Shown: positions 18,153 through 26,632 of the stretch, one piece after another
Layout: the number at the start of each line of letters is the position of its first letter
Numbering within the stretch: position 1 is the stretch's first letter
DNA from: Gammaproteobacteria bacterium
GTDB taxonomy: Bacteria; Pseudomonadota; Gammaproteobacteria; Competibacterales; Competibacteraceae
Length of the DNA: 64,000 nucleotides
Assembly (NCBI GenBank): GCA_024235135.1
Contig: JACKMZ010000006.1
Span: 1 to 64,000 of the forward strand
Reading direction: 5' to 3'
Translations under genes and position numbers: made by a program
The notes under the pieces: model-generated
Told to the model about the DNA's origin: nothing
Database searches by the model: none
What the model saw: the letters and a program-made list of their open reading frames with translations, nothing else

Positions 18153-18907
18153 GTTTGCCAGATGCGGTCGAGGGTATCGGCCGCACCCGCGGCGACCTTG
18201 TAATCCACGTAGCCCGACACCGTGGTTTGTCCGGGATTGATTTCCACCGTGGGTACGCCCGCTCGGCTGGCCTCAATCACCGGTCCGGCGATGTAGGGAA
18301 ATACGCTGGTCGTACCGATGCTGAACACCATATCGAAACCCAGGCCCAATTGCTGATACAACAGGGTAATGCTCTGCTCCGGCAGCAACTCCCCGAACAA
18401 AACCACCCGTGGCCGCAGTACGGCGCGGCAGTTCGGGCAGGAAGGGGGAATATCCAGATCAGCGTAATGCAGCACCGTGGTCTTGTACGAACAAGCGGTG
18501 CAGTGCAGATCATGGATGTCACCGTGGATTTCGATCAGGTTCAAACTGCCTGCGTCGCGATGGAAGCCATCGATATTCTGCGTCAACACCCAGACATCGA
18601 AATGATTTTGCATCTCGGCGATGATGCGATGGGCCGTGTTGCAACTGGCGCCGCGGCAGGACTGTTCGATCTGATGGATGTATTTCCAGGGAATGTGCGG
18701 GGCCGTCTCCATCATTTCGCCGGATAAGGCCACCTCGATCGGCAGGCTCTCCTCGGTCAGTTCCTCGTTGTAAAGGCCGCCGATACCTCTATAAGTGGGC
18801 AAACCCGAATCGGCCGAGATACCCGCTCCGGTGACGAACAACAGTCGCCGGGAACGGCGAAGATCCTCGACTATGCGTTTGATGGTGTCTTGCTGAAGAT
18901 CGAACAT
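18119..18907 (-). CDS. Sir2-family NAD-dependent protein deacylase
   Basis: 262 residues. ATG 18907 has CGGAGG 9-10 nt upstream. Sirtuin motifs are complete: TGAGISADSG (26-35) for NAD, LTQNIDG, catalytic His in EIHGDIHD, a four-cysteine zinc site (C-x2-C in HCTACS, C-x2-C in SCPNCR), and the FSIGTTSVFPY and VEINPG turns. It removes acyl groups from lysines using NAD. Position is unusual: it follows truB on the same strand with a 50-nt gap, where many gammaproteobacteria have rpsO and pnp, so it may be transcribed with the nusA-infB operon. Confidence 0.92.
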   Translation of the reverse strand: MFDLQQDTIKRIVEDLRRSRRLLFVTGAGISADSGLPTYRGIGGLYNEELTEESLPIEVALSGEMMETAPHIPWKYIHQIEQSCRGASCNTAHRIIAEMQNHFDVWVLTQNIDGFHRDAGSLNLIEIHGDIHDLHCTACSYKTTVLHYADLDIPPSCPNCRAVLRPRVVLFGELLPEQSITLLYQQLGLGFDMVFSIGTTSVFPYIAGPVIEASRAGVPTVEINPGQTTVSGYVDYKVAAGAADTLDRIWQTYLEVALLPER

Positions 18908-18957
18908 CGTGTGCGTCCTCCGAGAGGTGAGGTGATTGCATCCATTATTGATATAGC

Positions 18958-19869
18958 TCAAGTCGCGGTCTGCACCAAACGCTGTGGGGCAATGCGCCCA
19001 TCCTCCCGGACTTCGCCCACGCCGAGGAATCGTTCGCCGTGATAGAGACGCACTGCACCCTGACAAGGCGCGTGCGGCAACCAGACCGATTGCCCCCGCC
19101 CCAAATAATACGCAGCCTCATCCGGCAGACTCACCTTTGGGCAATCGACCAGCGCAGAATCCACGGCCAACAAAATAGCGTCCAAAGCCGCTTCGCCTTG
19201 TTCCGCGAGTTGCTTGATGGCATCCAGCGTGATCAGACGTTCCGCGTCGAAAGGCTCCACCGCCGTACGCCGCAAAGCCACGATATGCGCGCCACAATCG
19301 AGCGCCTCACCGAGGTCGGCGGCCAACGTTCGGATATAGGTGCCCTTGGTGCAACGGACCTCGCATTCCAGGGTATCGGGCGTCAGACTCAACAGACGCA
19401 AATCGTGGATGATCACGCTACGGGGCTTGCGCTCCACTTCCAGGCCCTGACGGGCCAGTTCGTACAGTGGCCGGCCTTGATGCTTGAGCGCGGAATACAT
19501 GGGCGGAATCTGCTGGATTACGCCGGTAAACCGCGCTAGAACCGCCGCCACCGCCGCTTGGGTCAATCCTCCGACCGGTCGCCGGGTCACCACCTCCCCT
19601 TCGGCATCGCCCGTGGTGGTGGTTTCCCCCAAGCGACTGGTGAAACGATACGCTTTGTCGGCATTCAACAATACGCCGGCAAATTTGGTGGCTTCCCCCA
19701 GACACAATGGAAGCATGCCGCTGGCGAGCGGGTCCAAGCTGCCGGTATGCCCCGCCTTACGGGCCCGATACAGGCGCTTGACGATCTGCAAGGCCGCATT
19801 GGAGGACATACCGCTGGGTTTATCGAGTAATACGATCCCGTTGACGGATCTTCCGCGTTGCGTTGCCAT
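18958..19869 (-). CDS. truB: TruB tRNA pseudouridine-55 synthase
   Basis: 303 residues, full length. Catalytic Asp is D46 in HTGSLDPLASG. Other family blocks are GIVLLDKPSGMSSN, PMYSALKHQG (thumb-loop region), CTKGTYIRTLAADLG and a C-terminal PUA-like domain. It makes pseudouridine at position 55 in the T loop of most tRNAs and acts as an RNA chaperone. Lies downstream of rbfA with a 61-nt gap in the conserved operon. Confidence 0.96.
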   Translation of the reverse strand: MATQRGRSVNGIVLLDKPSGMSSNAALQIVKRLYRARKAGHTGSLDPLASGMLPLCLGEATKFAGVLLNADKAYRFTSRLGETTTTGDAEGEVVTRRPVGGLTQAAVAAVLARFTGVIQQIPPMYSALKHQGRPLYELARQGLEVERKPRSVIIHDLRLLSLTPDTLECEVRCTKGTYIRTLAADLGEALDCGAHIVALRRTAVEPFDAERLITLDAIKQLAEQGEAALDAILLAVDSALVDCPKVSLPDEAAYYLGRGQSVWLPHAPCQGAVRLYHGERFLGVGEVREDGRIAPQRLVQTAT

Positions 19870-19930
19870 AAATCAGTGTTGGAAGAGAAGACGCCGCCGG
19901 TTGTGACCGGGCAGCGGGTGAACGGGAATG

Positions 19931-20326
19931 CTAGGGCGCCTCGTCGTCGTTCTGCGACTCGTGGCGGGCCTCATCCTCGGCCACGGCCGCAGCGATGAGC
20001 GCGGACAAACGGGCGCCCCGTTCGACGGTCTCGTCATAAAGAAAGCGCAGCCGCGGCACTGAACGCATGCGCACCTGATGGGCCAGGTTATGCCGCAGCA
20101 ATCCGGCTATCTCATTGAGATGGGTGACTATCGCCGCGCGCGACGCGGCGTCGTCGCTGAGAATGGTCACATACACCTTGGCCTGGCCCAGATCCTTGCT
20201 GACGAGCACGTTGGTAATGGAGACCATCGCTCCACGGGGATCATCGATCGCATCGTGGATCAATTGCGCCAGTTCACGCCTCAGCAATTCACTGACGCGG
20301 CGGGTGCGAGGAAATTCCTTGGGCAT
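19931..20326 (-). CDS. rbfA: RbfA 30S ribosome-binding factor
   Basis: 131 residues with the KH-like RbfA fold. Recognisable blocks are the N-terminal RTRRVSELLRREL, the mid-protein LGQAKVYVTIL and the C-terminal RMRSVPRLRFLYDETVERG. It assists late 16S processing and cold adaptation of the small subunit. The acidic tail (~15 residues) is a little longer than in E. coli. It sits between infB and truB, as expected for this operon. Confidence 0.95.
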   Translation of the reverse strand: MPKEFPRTRRVSELLRRELAQLIHDAIDDPRGAMVSITNVLVSKDLGQAKVYVTILSDDAASRAAIVTHLNEIAGLLRHNLAHQVRMRSVPRLRFLYDETVERGARLSALIAAAVAEDEARHESQNDDEAP

Positions 20327-20394
20327 ATCAGATCCTCAACGCCATCGGCCCATGATCCGCACGCGGCCACCCGCCGGGGCGGCCCATGCCGAAC

Positions 20395-23127
20395 TCACAG
20401 CTTGCGGGTCACTTCGACCCGTTCGAAGACTTCGATCTGATCACCCTGCTTGATGTCATTGTAGTTGCGCACCCCAATGCCGCATTCCGTGCCGGAGCGA
20501 ACTTCGCTGACGTCCTCCTTGAAACGGCGCAGAGATTCCAACTCGCCTTCGAAGACCACCACGTTATCGCGCAACACCCGTATGGGTTTATTACGCTTGA
20601 CCATCCCATCCAGCACCATGCACCCGGCGATGGCGCCGAACTTGGACGAGCGGAACACGTCGCGCACTTCGGCCAGACCCACCACATTTTCCTTGAACTC
20701 GGGCTTCAACATGCCTTGCAGCGCCCGTTTGACCTCGTCGATGACGTCGTAGATCACACTGTAGTAATGCAGATCCACGCCTTCTTCGTCGATCAACTTC
20801 CGAGCGACGCCGTCGGCGCGCACATTGAAACCGATCAGAACGGCTTCGGAGGCCAGGGCCAGATTGACGTCCGATTCGTTGATCCCGCCCACGCCACTGG
20901 CAACGATCTTGACCTTGACTTCGTCCGTGGACAATTGGGTGAGCGCATCGGCCAACGCCTCGACGGAACCCTGCACATCCGCCTTGAGCACCACGTTGAG
21001 GGTGCTGACTTTACCGTCTTCCAGGTGTTCGAACACGTTCTCCAGCTTGGCCTTCTGCTGTCTGGCCAACTTGACCTCGCGGAACTTGCCCTGACGAAAC
21101 AGCGCGATCTCACGGGCCTTGCGTTCGTCACCCACGACCACGAATTCATCGCCGGCATTCGGCGTACCCGACAAACCCAATACTTCCACTGGCAATGAAG
21201 GACCGGCTTCGTTGACGACCTTGCCGGTCTCGTCCACCATGGCGCGCACCCGGCCATACTCGACACCGCTGAGCAACATATCGCCCTTGCTCAAGGTGCC
21301 GCTTTGCACCAGAACGGTCGCCACCGGTCCACGGCCCTTGTCCAGCCGCGATTCGATTACCACGCCCCGCGCCGGACCATCGGGCACGGCCGTGAGTTCG
21401 AGAATTTCGGCCTGCACCAGCACCTGATCGAGCAGATCGTCGATGCCCATGCCGGATTTCGCCGATACGTACGCGAACAAAGTGTCGCCACCCCATTCCT
21501 CGGAAACCACCTCATGGCGGGATAGTTCGCTCTTGATACGCTCAGGATCGGCGTCTTCCTTATCCATCTTATTCACCGCCACCACGATGGGCACTCCGGC
21601 GGCGCGCGCATGCTGTACGGCTTCGATGGTCTGAGGCATCACGCCGTCATCGGCCGCCACCACCAGAATCACGATGTCGGTGGCCTTGGCCCCACGGGCG
21701 CGCATGGCGGTGAAAGCCGCATGGCCGGGCGTGTCCAGAAAGGTGATCGTACCTTTCTCGGTTTTCACGTTGTAAGCGCCGATGTGTTGGGTTATTCCAC
21801 CGGCTTCGGCGGCCGCCACACGAGTCCGGCGGATATGATCGAGCAAGGAGGTCTTGCCATGATCGACATGACCCATGATGGTCACCACCGGGGCGCGCGG
21901 CAAGGCATGTCCAGCCTCCTCGTTATCCGCCACCAGCTCTTCCTCCAGGGCGTTTTCCTTGAGCAGCTTATGGGTATGCCCCATCTCGTCGACGACGAGG
22001 GCCGCGGTATCCTGATCCAACACCTGGTTGATGGTGACCATGGTACCCATCTTCATCAGGGTCTTGATGACTTCCGTGGCTTTCACGGACATCTTCTGGG
22101 CCAGTTCAGCGACGCTGATCGTTTCGGGAATAGCGACTTCCCGCACGATAGGCGCCGTCGGCTTGGCAAAACCATGCCGCACGGAAGGCATGGGCGTAAC
22201 CTTGGCGCCTTTCGCCGGTTTGGCCTTACGGCGTCCCTTATCATTGGTCTCATCCGCGCGTTTGACGCCCCGTCCGCTATCCGTAGGGGTTTCGCTGCGC
22301 CGACCTTTGTGGTCGGTTTCCGGACGGCGACGACCTTCCGGTTTGGCCTCTCCGACGCCGCGATCACCCGGATTCGCCCGTGCCGGTATTTTTCCATTAT
22401 TGGGCTGATTTTGCTCGCGAACCGCTTTCTTCGGCTCTGCCGCGGCGGCCACCGCCGTCCCCGCGCGGCGTTGCTTCTCCTGCTCTTGCGCCTGCTCGGC
22501 CTGACGACGCGCTTCCTCTTCTTCGGCCTGACGACGCGCTTCCTCTTCTTCGGCCTGACGACGCGCTTCCTCTTCTTCGGCCTGACGACGCGCTTCCTCT
22601 TCTTCGGCCTGACGACGCGCTTCCTCTTCTTCGGCCTGACGACGCGCTTCCTCTTCTTCGACCTGACGACGCGCTTCCTCTTCTTCGACCTGACGACGCG
22701 CTTCCTCTTCAGCCTGGCGGTGTCGCTCGTCTTCTACTGCGCGATGCAAGGCTCGATTGGCAATCTGCTCCTGCGGCCGTACGTCGCGGCGTTTGCCCTC
22801 TTCCTCGATCACGCTGCGCTTGATATAGGTACGCTTTTTACGCACCTCCACGCTCACGGTTTTAACCTGTCCGGCACCACTACCTGCCACCTTGATTTCA
22901 CTATGGGTTTTACGGTTGAGGGTAATCTGCCGGGGTTCCGAAAATCCCAATCGCATCTTCTTGCCGTGGCTTTTCCGTAAATGCGCCAGCAAATCCCGCT
23001 TCTGTTCGTTGGTTATGGTGGCATCGGCATCGGAAACGGGAATACCCGCCTCGGCGAATTGCACCATCAACCGGTCGACCGGAATACCTACGTCGGCCGC
23101 GAATTGCTTAATCGTCACATCCGTCAT
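20395..23127 (-). CDS. infB: Translation initiation factor IF-2
   Basis: 910 residues. ATG 23127 is chosen because the protein then starts MTDVTIKQFAADVGIPVDRL, the conserved N-terminal IF2 subdomain. Then come a second N-terminal repeat region (SEPRQITLNRKTHSEIKV), a long charged linker with eight EARRQ repeats (about 140-210), a second conserved block (AELAQKMSVKATEVIKTLM), and the G domain: G1 GHVDHGKTS, G3 DTPGH, G4 NKMD, G5 SAKSGMG. C1 and C2 domains complete it. It recruits initiator tRNA to the 30S subunit, and the initiator tRNA gene heads this same operon. Confidence 0.97.
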   Translation of the reverse strand: MTDVTIKQFAADVGIPVDRLMVQFAEAGIPVSDADATITNEQKRDLLAHLRKSHGKKMRLGFSEPRQITLNRKTHSEIKVAGSGAGQVKTVSVEVRKKRTYIKRSVIEEEGKRRDVRPQEQIANRALHRAVEDERHRQAEEEARRQVEEEEARRQVEEEEARRQAEEEEARRQAEEEEARRQAEEEEARRQAEEEEARRQAEEEEARRQAEQAQEQEKQRRAGTAVAAAAEPKKAVREQNQPNNGKIPARANPGDRGVGEAKPEGRRRPETDHKGRRSETPTDSGRGVKRADETNDKGRRKAKPAKGAKVTPMPSVRHGFAKPTAPIVREVAIPETISVAELAQKMSVKATEVIKTLMKMGTMVTINQVLDQDTAALVVDEMGHTHKLLKENALEEELVADNEEAGHALPRAPVVTIMGHVDHGKTSLLDHIRRTRVAAAEAGGITQHIGAYNVKTEKGTITFLDTPGHAAFTAMRARGAKATDIVILVVAADDGVMPQTIEAVQHARAAGVPIVVAVNKMDKEDADPERIKSELSRHEVVSEEWGGDTLFAYVSAKSGMGIDDLLDQVLVQAEILELTAVPDGPARGVVIESRLDKGRGPVATVLVQSGTLSKGDMLLSGVEYGRVRAMVDETGKVVNEAGPSLPVEVLGLSGTPNAGDEFVVVGDERKAREIALFRQGKFREVKLARQQKAKLENVFEHLEDGKVSTLNVVLKADVQGSVEALADALTQLSTDEVKVKIVASGVGGINESDVNLALASEAVLIGFNVRADGVARKLIDEEGVDLHYYSVIYDVIDEVKRALQGMLKPEFKENVVGLAEVRDVFRSSKFGAIAGCMVLDGMVKRNKPIRVLRDNVVVFEGELESLRRFKEDVSEVRSGTECGIGVRNYNDIKQGDQIEVFERVEVTRKL
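22501..22711 (-). repeat. Eight tandem 27-bp repeats inside infB
   Basis: A 27-bp unit is repeated eight times head to tail in frame, giving a nine-residue E-A-R-R-Q-(A/V)-E-E-E period. Copies are nearly identical in DNA, differing mainly at the Ala/Val codon, which points to recent expansion by slippage or recombination. The peptide is predicted to form a long charged single alpha-helix. Confidence 0.92.
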
Positions 23128-23147
23128 CAAATCACCCCCAGCATTGC

Positions 23148-24647
23148 CTAACCTTGCCGTTCGCCCGAGAACCACGGGGCACGCGCCGTCATGATCAGGC
23201 GGGCCGCGCGTTCATCGTCAAGACCCGCCATCTCGGTCAGGTCATCGACAGACAATTCAGCAAGATCTTCCATCGTCGGAATGCCTCGTTCAGCCAGGAA
23301 AAACGCCAGGTCCTCATCCATGCCTTCCATCTGTAGCAGATCGTCTGCCGGACCCGCTCCACCCAGTTGTTCTTCCTCGGCGATGGCACGCGTCAACAGC
23401 GCATCTCGCGCCCGATTGCGCAGTTCCTCCACCATGGTTTCATTGAATCCCGGTACTTCCAACATTTCCTGAATCGGCACATACGCGACTTCCTCCAGAC
23501 TGACGAACCCTTCGCGCACCAGGATCGCGGCGATTTCGTCGTCTATGCCCAGTTGCTCGGCCAGAAGCGAACGCAGATTCTCTTCTTCCTCGCCGCTTCG
23601 AGCCGTCGCCTGCTCCTCGGTGAGTACGTTCAGGTCCCAGCTGGTCAACTCACTGGCCAAACGCACATTTTGGCCACTTTTTCCGATCGCCTGCGAAAGC
23701 TTCTCTTCTGCAACCACGATATCCATGCTGTGCGCGTCCTCGTCGACCACGATGGACAAAACCTCGGCTGGCGACATGGCCTTGATCACGTATTGTGCGG
23801 GATTCGCGTCCCACAATACGATGTCCACCCGCTCCCCGGCCAGTTCGTTGGACACGCTCTGCACCCGCGAGCCGCGCATGCCGACACAAGCTCCCACCGG
23901 ATCGATGCGCGGGTCTTTACTGTGCACGGCGATCTTAGCTCTGACTCCGGGATCACGGGCGGCGCCCATGATCTCGATGATCTCCTGGCCGATTTCCGGA
24001 ACTTCCAAAGTAAACAAGGCGGTGAGCAATTCCGGAGCCACTCGGCTGATGAACAACTGCGGACCGCGAGGCTCCGAGCGCACATCTTTGAGATAACCCC
24101 GCAGGCGATCTCCGTTGCGTACCTGTTCGCGCGGGATCATTTCCTCACGCGGTATCTTGGCTTCCACATTGCCCCCCAGGTCCAATATCACATCGCCTTT
24201 TTCAATGCGTTTGACAATGCCGCTGAGCAGTTCTCCTTTGCGTTTGATGAACGCGTCTACGACCTGCGCGCGCTCGGCTTCCCGGACTTTCTGAACGATC
24301 ACTTGCTTGGCGGTCTGCGCGGCGATCCGGCCGAATATGGCATTATCCACTTGTTCTTCGACGAAGTCGCCGGTCTGGACATCGGGCTGACGTTGGACGG
24401 CCTCGCCTTCCAGCATCTGTCGATCCGGGTTCACCATCTCCTCGTCCTCGCCGATCACCTGCCAACGGCGAAAGGTCGTGTAGTCACCGGTCCGGCGATT
24501 AATAGCCACCCGCAGATCGACATCACCGGTGTACAGTTTTTTGGCGGCGGAGGCCAAGGCGGCTTCCATGGCTCCGAAAATGATTTCCTTGCCAACGCCT
24601 TTTTCGTTGGAAACGGCATCCACCACCAACAGAATTTCTTTGCTCAT
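23148..24647 (-). CDS. nusA: NusA transcription elongation factor
   Basis: 499 residues, the E. coli length. ATG 24647 overlaps the rimP stop (ATGA) and gives the conserved start MSKEILLVVDAVSNEKG. Domains in order: N-terminal RNA-polymerase-binding domain (to ~130), S1 domain, KH1 and KH2 (DPVGACVGMRGSRVQ; EEKLSQAIGKSGQNVRLAS), then two acidic C-terminal AR repeats as in gammaproteobacteria. It modulates pausing, termination and antitermination. It may act back on the terminator-like hairpins upstream of rimP (inference from the known autoregulation in E. coli). Confidence 0.97.
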   Translation of the reverse strand: MSKEILLVVDAVSNEKGVGKEIIFGAMEAALASAAKKLYTGDVDLRVAINRRTGDYTTFRRWQVIGEDEEMVNPDRQMLEGEAVQRQPDVQTGDFVEEQVDNAIFGRIAAQTAKQVIVQKVREAERAQVVDAFIKRKGELLSGIVKRIEKGDVILDLGGNVEAKIPREEMIPREQVRNGDRLRGYLKDVRSEPRGPQLFISRVAPELLTALFTLEVPEIGQEIIEIMGAARDPGVRAKIAVHSKDPRIDPVGACVGMRGSRVQSVSNELAGERVDIVLWDANPAQYVIKAMSPAEVLSIVVDEDAHSMDIVVAEEKLSQAIGKSGQNVRLASELTSWDLNVLTEEQATARSGEEEENLRSLLAEQLGIDDEIAAILVREGFVSLEEVAYVPIQEMLEVPGFNETMVEELRNRARDALLTRAIAEEEQLGGAGPADDLLQMEGMDEDLAFFLAERGIPTMEDLAELSVDDLTEMAGLDDERAARLIMTARAPWFSGERQG

Positions 24648-25126
24648 CGCTTTTCCTCGCCCTTGTTTCCGCCCTGGAACTCGGGAACCAATCGAGCTTT
24701 TTCGACGCGCTCCAGCGGCAACGACAATTCCTGACCGTCGCATTCCAAGAGGACATCGTCACCGCGCAACCCCAACAATCGACCGGCGAAATTACTGCGA
24801 CCATTCAGCGGTATGCTCAAGTGCACGCGAATCTTATGTCCGGTGAACCGCACGAAATGCTCGGCTTCGAACAGCGGTCGATCCAGGCCCGGAGAAGAAA
24901 CCTCCAGGGTATAATGGCCGGGTATCGGATCTTCAACATCCAGGACGCCACTGATCTGCTCGCTGACACGCTGGCAGTCGTCCAGTGTGACGCCATCGAC
25001 CGTATCGATATACACGCGCAGCAGTCCGTTACGAGGATGGGGATGATATTCCACACCCACCAGCTCACAGCCCATGGCTTGCACTGCGGTTGCTAGTATC
25101 TGCTTTAATCGAGGGTCCTGGCGCAT
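24644..25126 (-). CDS. rimP: RimP ribosome maturation factor
   Basis: 160 residues. Conserved blocks: GCELVGVEYHP, RVYIDTVDGVTLDDC, DPIPGHYTLEVSSPGLDRPL. It is needed for 30S subunit maturation. The stop overlaps the nusA start by the ATGA arrangement. The gene is preceded by two terminator-like hairpins that separate it from the initiator tRNA gene, so expression probably depends on read-through or antitermination. Confidence 0.95.
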   Translation of the reverse strand: MRQDPRLKQILATAVQAMGCELVGVEYHPHPRNGLLRVYIDTVDGVTLDDCQRVSEQISGVLDVEDPIPGHYTLEVSSPGLDRPLFEAEHFVRFTGHKIRVHLSIPLNGRSNFAGRLLGLRGDDVLLECDGQELSLPLERVEKARLVPEFQGGNKGEEKR

Positions 25127-25141
25127 TCGTGAGACCTAAAC

Positions 25142-25162
25142 AAAAAATGGGCCGTAGGCCCA
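25142..25162 (-). terminator. Second terminator-like hairpin before rimP
   Basis: On the minus strand a 6-bp stem TGGGCC/GGCCCA with a TAC loop is followed by six T residues (25147-25142). It stands 16 nt upstream of the rimP start codon and downstream of the tRNA terminator, a good place for attenuation. Confidence 0.65.
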
Positions 25163-25219
25163 CTTGTTCAGCAACTGGCTATTTCCGCATGTTCACGCGG
25201 TCTATGGCGTCGCGCATAT

Positions 25220-25243
25220 AAAAAAAGCCCAACCCTGGGCTTT
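25220..25243 (-). terminator. Intrinsic terminator after the initiator tRNA gene
   Basis: On the minus strand an 8-bp stem AAAGCCCA/TGGGCTTT with a GGGT loop runs into a T tract. It begins 14 nt after the tRNA CCA. It is a classic Rho-independent terminator for the tRNA transcript, with rimP-nusA-infB reached by read-through. Confidence 0.85.
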
Positions 25244-25256
25244 GCCTTACCATAAG

Positions 25257-25336
<80 letters not shown>

Positions 25337-25345
25337 GAGACAGCT

Positions 25346-25374
25346 ATATTAGAATTTTTTGTATGAGTTGACAA
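25346..25374 (-). promoter_or_regulatory. Strong sigma-70 promoter of the tRNA-rimP-nusA-infB operon
   Basis: On the minus strand TTGTCA (25374-25369), a 17-nt spacer and TAATAT (25351-25346) are near consensus. Transcription would start about 5 nt before the mature tRNA. This is the best-formed promoter in the window. Confidence 0.85.
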
Positions 25375-25434
25375 GCTTCCGCTCGCGACTTCTCCACATC
25401 CCTGTCCCAAATCCCACCCGGCAACCTGGAATCG

Positions 25435-26166
25435 TCACTCATTGGGCTCTTCCAATCGCTTCCATAAGCACTGGCCACCACTACTTTTTTCCAGCAACTC
25501 CAGGTAGCGTTGGTGAGCGGCCTGCTCTTCGGCGTTTGCCCGCCGTACCGGTAACGGTTGGTCCGGCTTGTCGCGCACGTCCGTCTGCACGGGTCCCTGC
25601 TCGACCGGCCGAGTTTCGGTTTCCAGAATCAAGGCGACCTGCCCACCGGTCATCGCCAGATAGACATCCGCGAGTAACTCGGCGTCCAGCAACGCGCCAT
25701 GCAAAGTCCGTTGGGTATTATCGATACTGTATCGCTTGCACAGAGCATCCAGCGTGTTGCGCTGACCTGGGTGGAGTCGGCGAGCCAGATGCAGCGTATC
25801 CAATGCTCCCCGGCAAAAGTCTTCCAGGCTGGCCCACTGCGGGTCGCAACGGCGCAACTCGTGATCAAGAAAACCCAGGTCGAAGGCGGCGTTATGGATG
25901 ATCAGTTCCGCATCGGCCACGAAGCTCAGCAATTCCTGTGCGATATCCGGGAACCGCGGCTTATCGGCGAGGAACGTATTGGTGATACCGTGAACGGCGC
26001 TGGCCCCGGCATCGATCTCGCGATCCGGCTGCAGATAATAGTGAAAGCGGTTGGAGGTCAACCGCCGGTTCAACAATTCCACGCAACCGATTTCGATGAT
26101 CCGGTGACCTTGCGCCGGATCGAGTCCGGTGGTTTCCGTATCCAGCACGATTTGCCGCGAGGCCAT
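25435..26166 (-). CDS. dnaQ: DNA polymerase III epsilon subunit (3'-5' proofreading exonuclease)
   Basis: 243 residues. The ATG at 26166 gives the conserved start MASRQIVLDTETTGLDP. The DEDDh exonuclease residues are D9 and E11 in DTET, D in HNAAFDLGFL, and H and D in HGALLDAELLADV. The C-terminal tail is variable, as expected for the alpha-binding segment. It gives proofreading to the replicative polymerase. It lies 13 nt after rnhA on the same strand; in E. coli the two genes are divergent. Confidence 0.95.
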   Translation of the reverse strand: MASRQIVLDTETTGLDPAQGHRIIEIGCVELLNRRLTSNRFHYYLQPDREIDAGASAVHGITNTFLADKPRFPDIAQELLSFVADAELIIHNAAFDLGFLDHELRRCDPQWASLEDFCRGALDTLHLARRLHPGQRNTLDALCKRYSIDNTQRTLHGALLDAELLADVYLAMTGGQVALILETETRPVEQGPVQTDVRDKPDQPLPVRRANAEEQAAHQRYLELLEKSSGGQCLWKRLEEPNE

Positions 26167-26179
26167 GCCTGCGATCCCC

Positions 26180-26632
26180 TCAAGGTTGTTCGGCAAGCGC
26201 CGCCGCGATGCCCAGGCGGGCTAGGGCGTCGGCGCGCTCATTTTCGGGATGGCCACTATGGCCCTTCACCCAGCGCCATTCGATCTTGGGATGGCGGGCC
26301 ATGGCCGCATCCAGGCGTTGCCAGAGATCCTGGTTCTTAACCGGCTTGTTGTCGGCCGTGCGCCATTGGCGGCGTTTCCAGCCCGCCAGCCACTCGCTTA
26401 CTCCCTGCTGCAAATAGCGGGAATCCGTGTGGACGATGACATGGCAGGGGCGTTTGAGCCTTTCCAGCCCTTCGATGGCGGCCAGCATTTCCATACGATT
26501 ATTGGTGGTGTGCCGTTCCCCGCCGCTAAAGGTTTTTTCCTGGCCGTTCCAGCGCAGGATCAGACCCCAACCGCCCGGACCCGGATTGCCGCTACAGGCG
26601 CCATCGGTGAACATTTCCACGGGCTCAGTCAC
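26180..26632 (-). CDS. rnhA: Ribonuclease HI
   Basis: 150 residues. Catalytic carboxylates are all present: D10 in TDGACSGNPGPGGW, E48 in NNRMEM, D70 in HTDSRY, D135 in ERADALA, with H125 in VKGHSGH. The basic handle region (WKRRQWRT) is also present. It degrades RNA in RNA-DNA hybrids, including primers and R-loops. Its start overlaps the end of the upstream methyltransferase gene by 8 nt, so the two are co-expressed. Confidence 0.97.
   Translation of the reverse strand: MTEPVEMFTDGACSGNPGPGGWGLILRWNGQEKTFSGGERHTTNNRMEMLAAIEGLERLKRPCHVIVHTDSRYLQQGVSEWLAGWKRRQWRTADNKPVKNQDLWQRLDAAMARHPKIEWRWVKGHSGHPENERADALARLGIAAALAEQP

Noticed and set aside
22501..22711. CRISPR-like direct repeats
   Set aside because: The repeats abut with no unique spacers and are in frame within infB.
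21610..22980. 456-codon open frame opposite infB, containing repeated LFFGLTTRF
   Set aside because: It is the mirror of the EARRQ repeats of IF-2. The opposite strand holds an unquestionable infB, and the frame has no ribosome site or family.
23367..24734. 455-codon open frame opposite nusA
   Set aside because: Shadow of nusA in GC-rich DNA; composition is His/Phe-rich and unlike neighbouring proteins.
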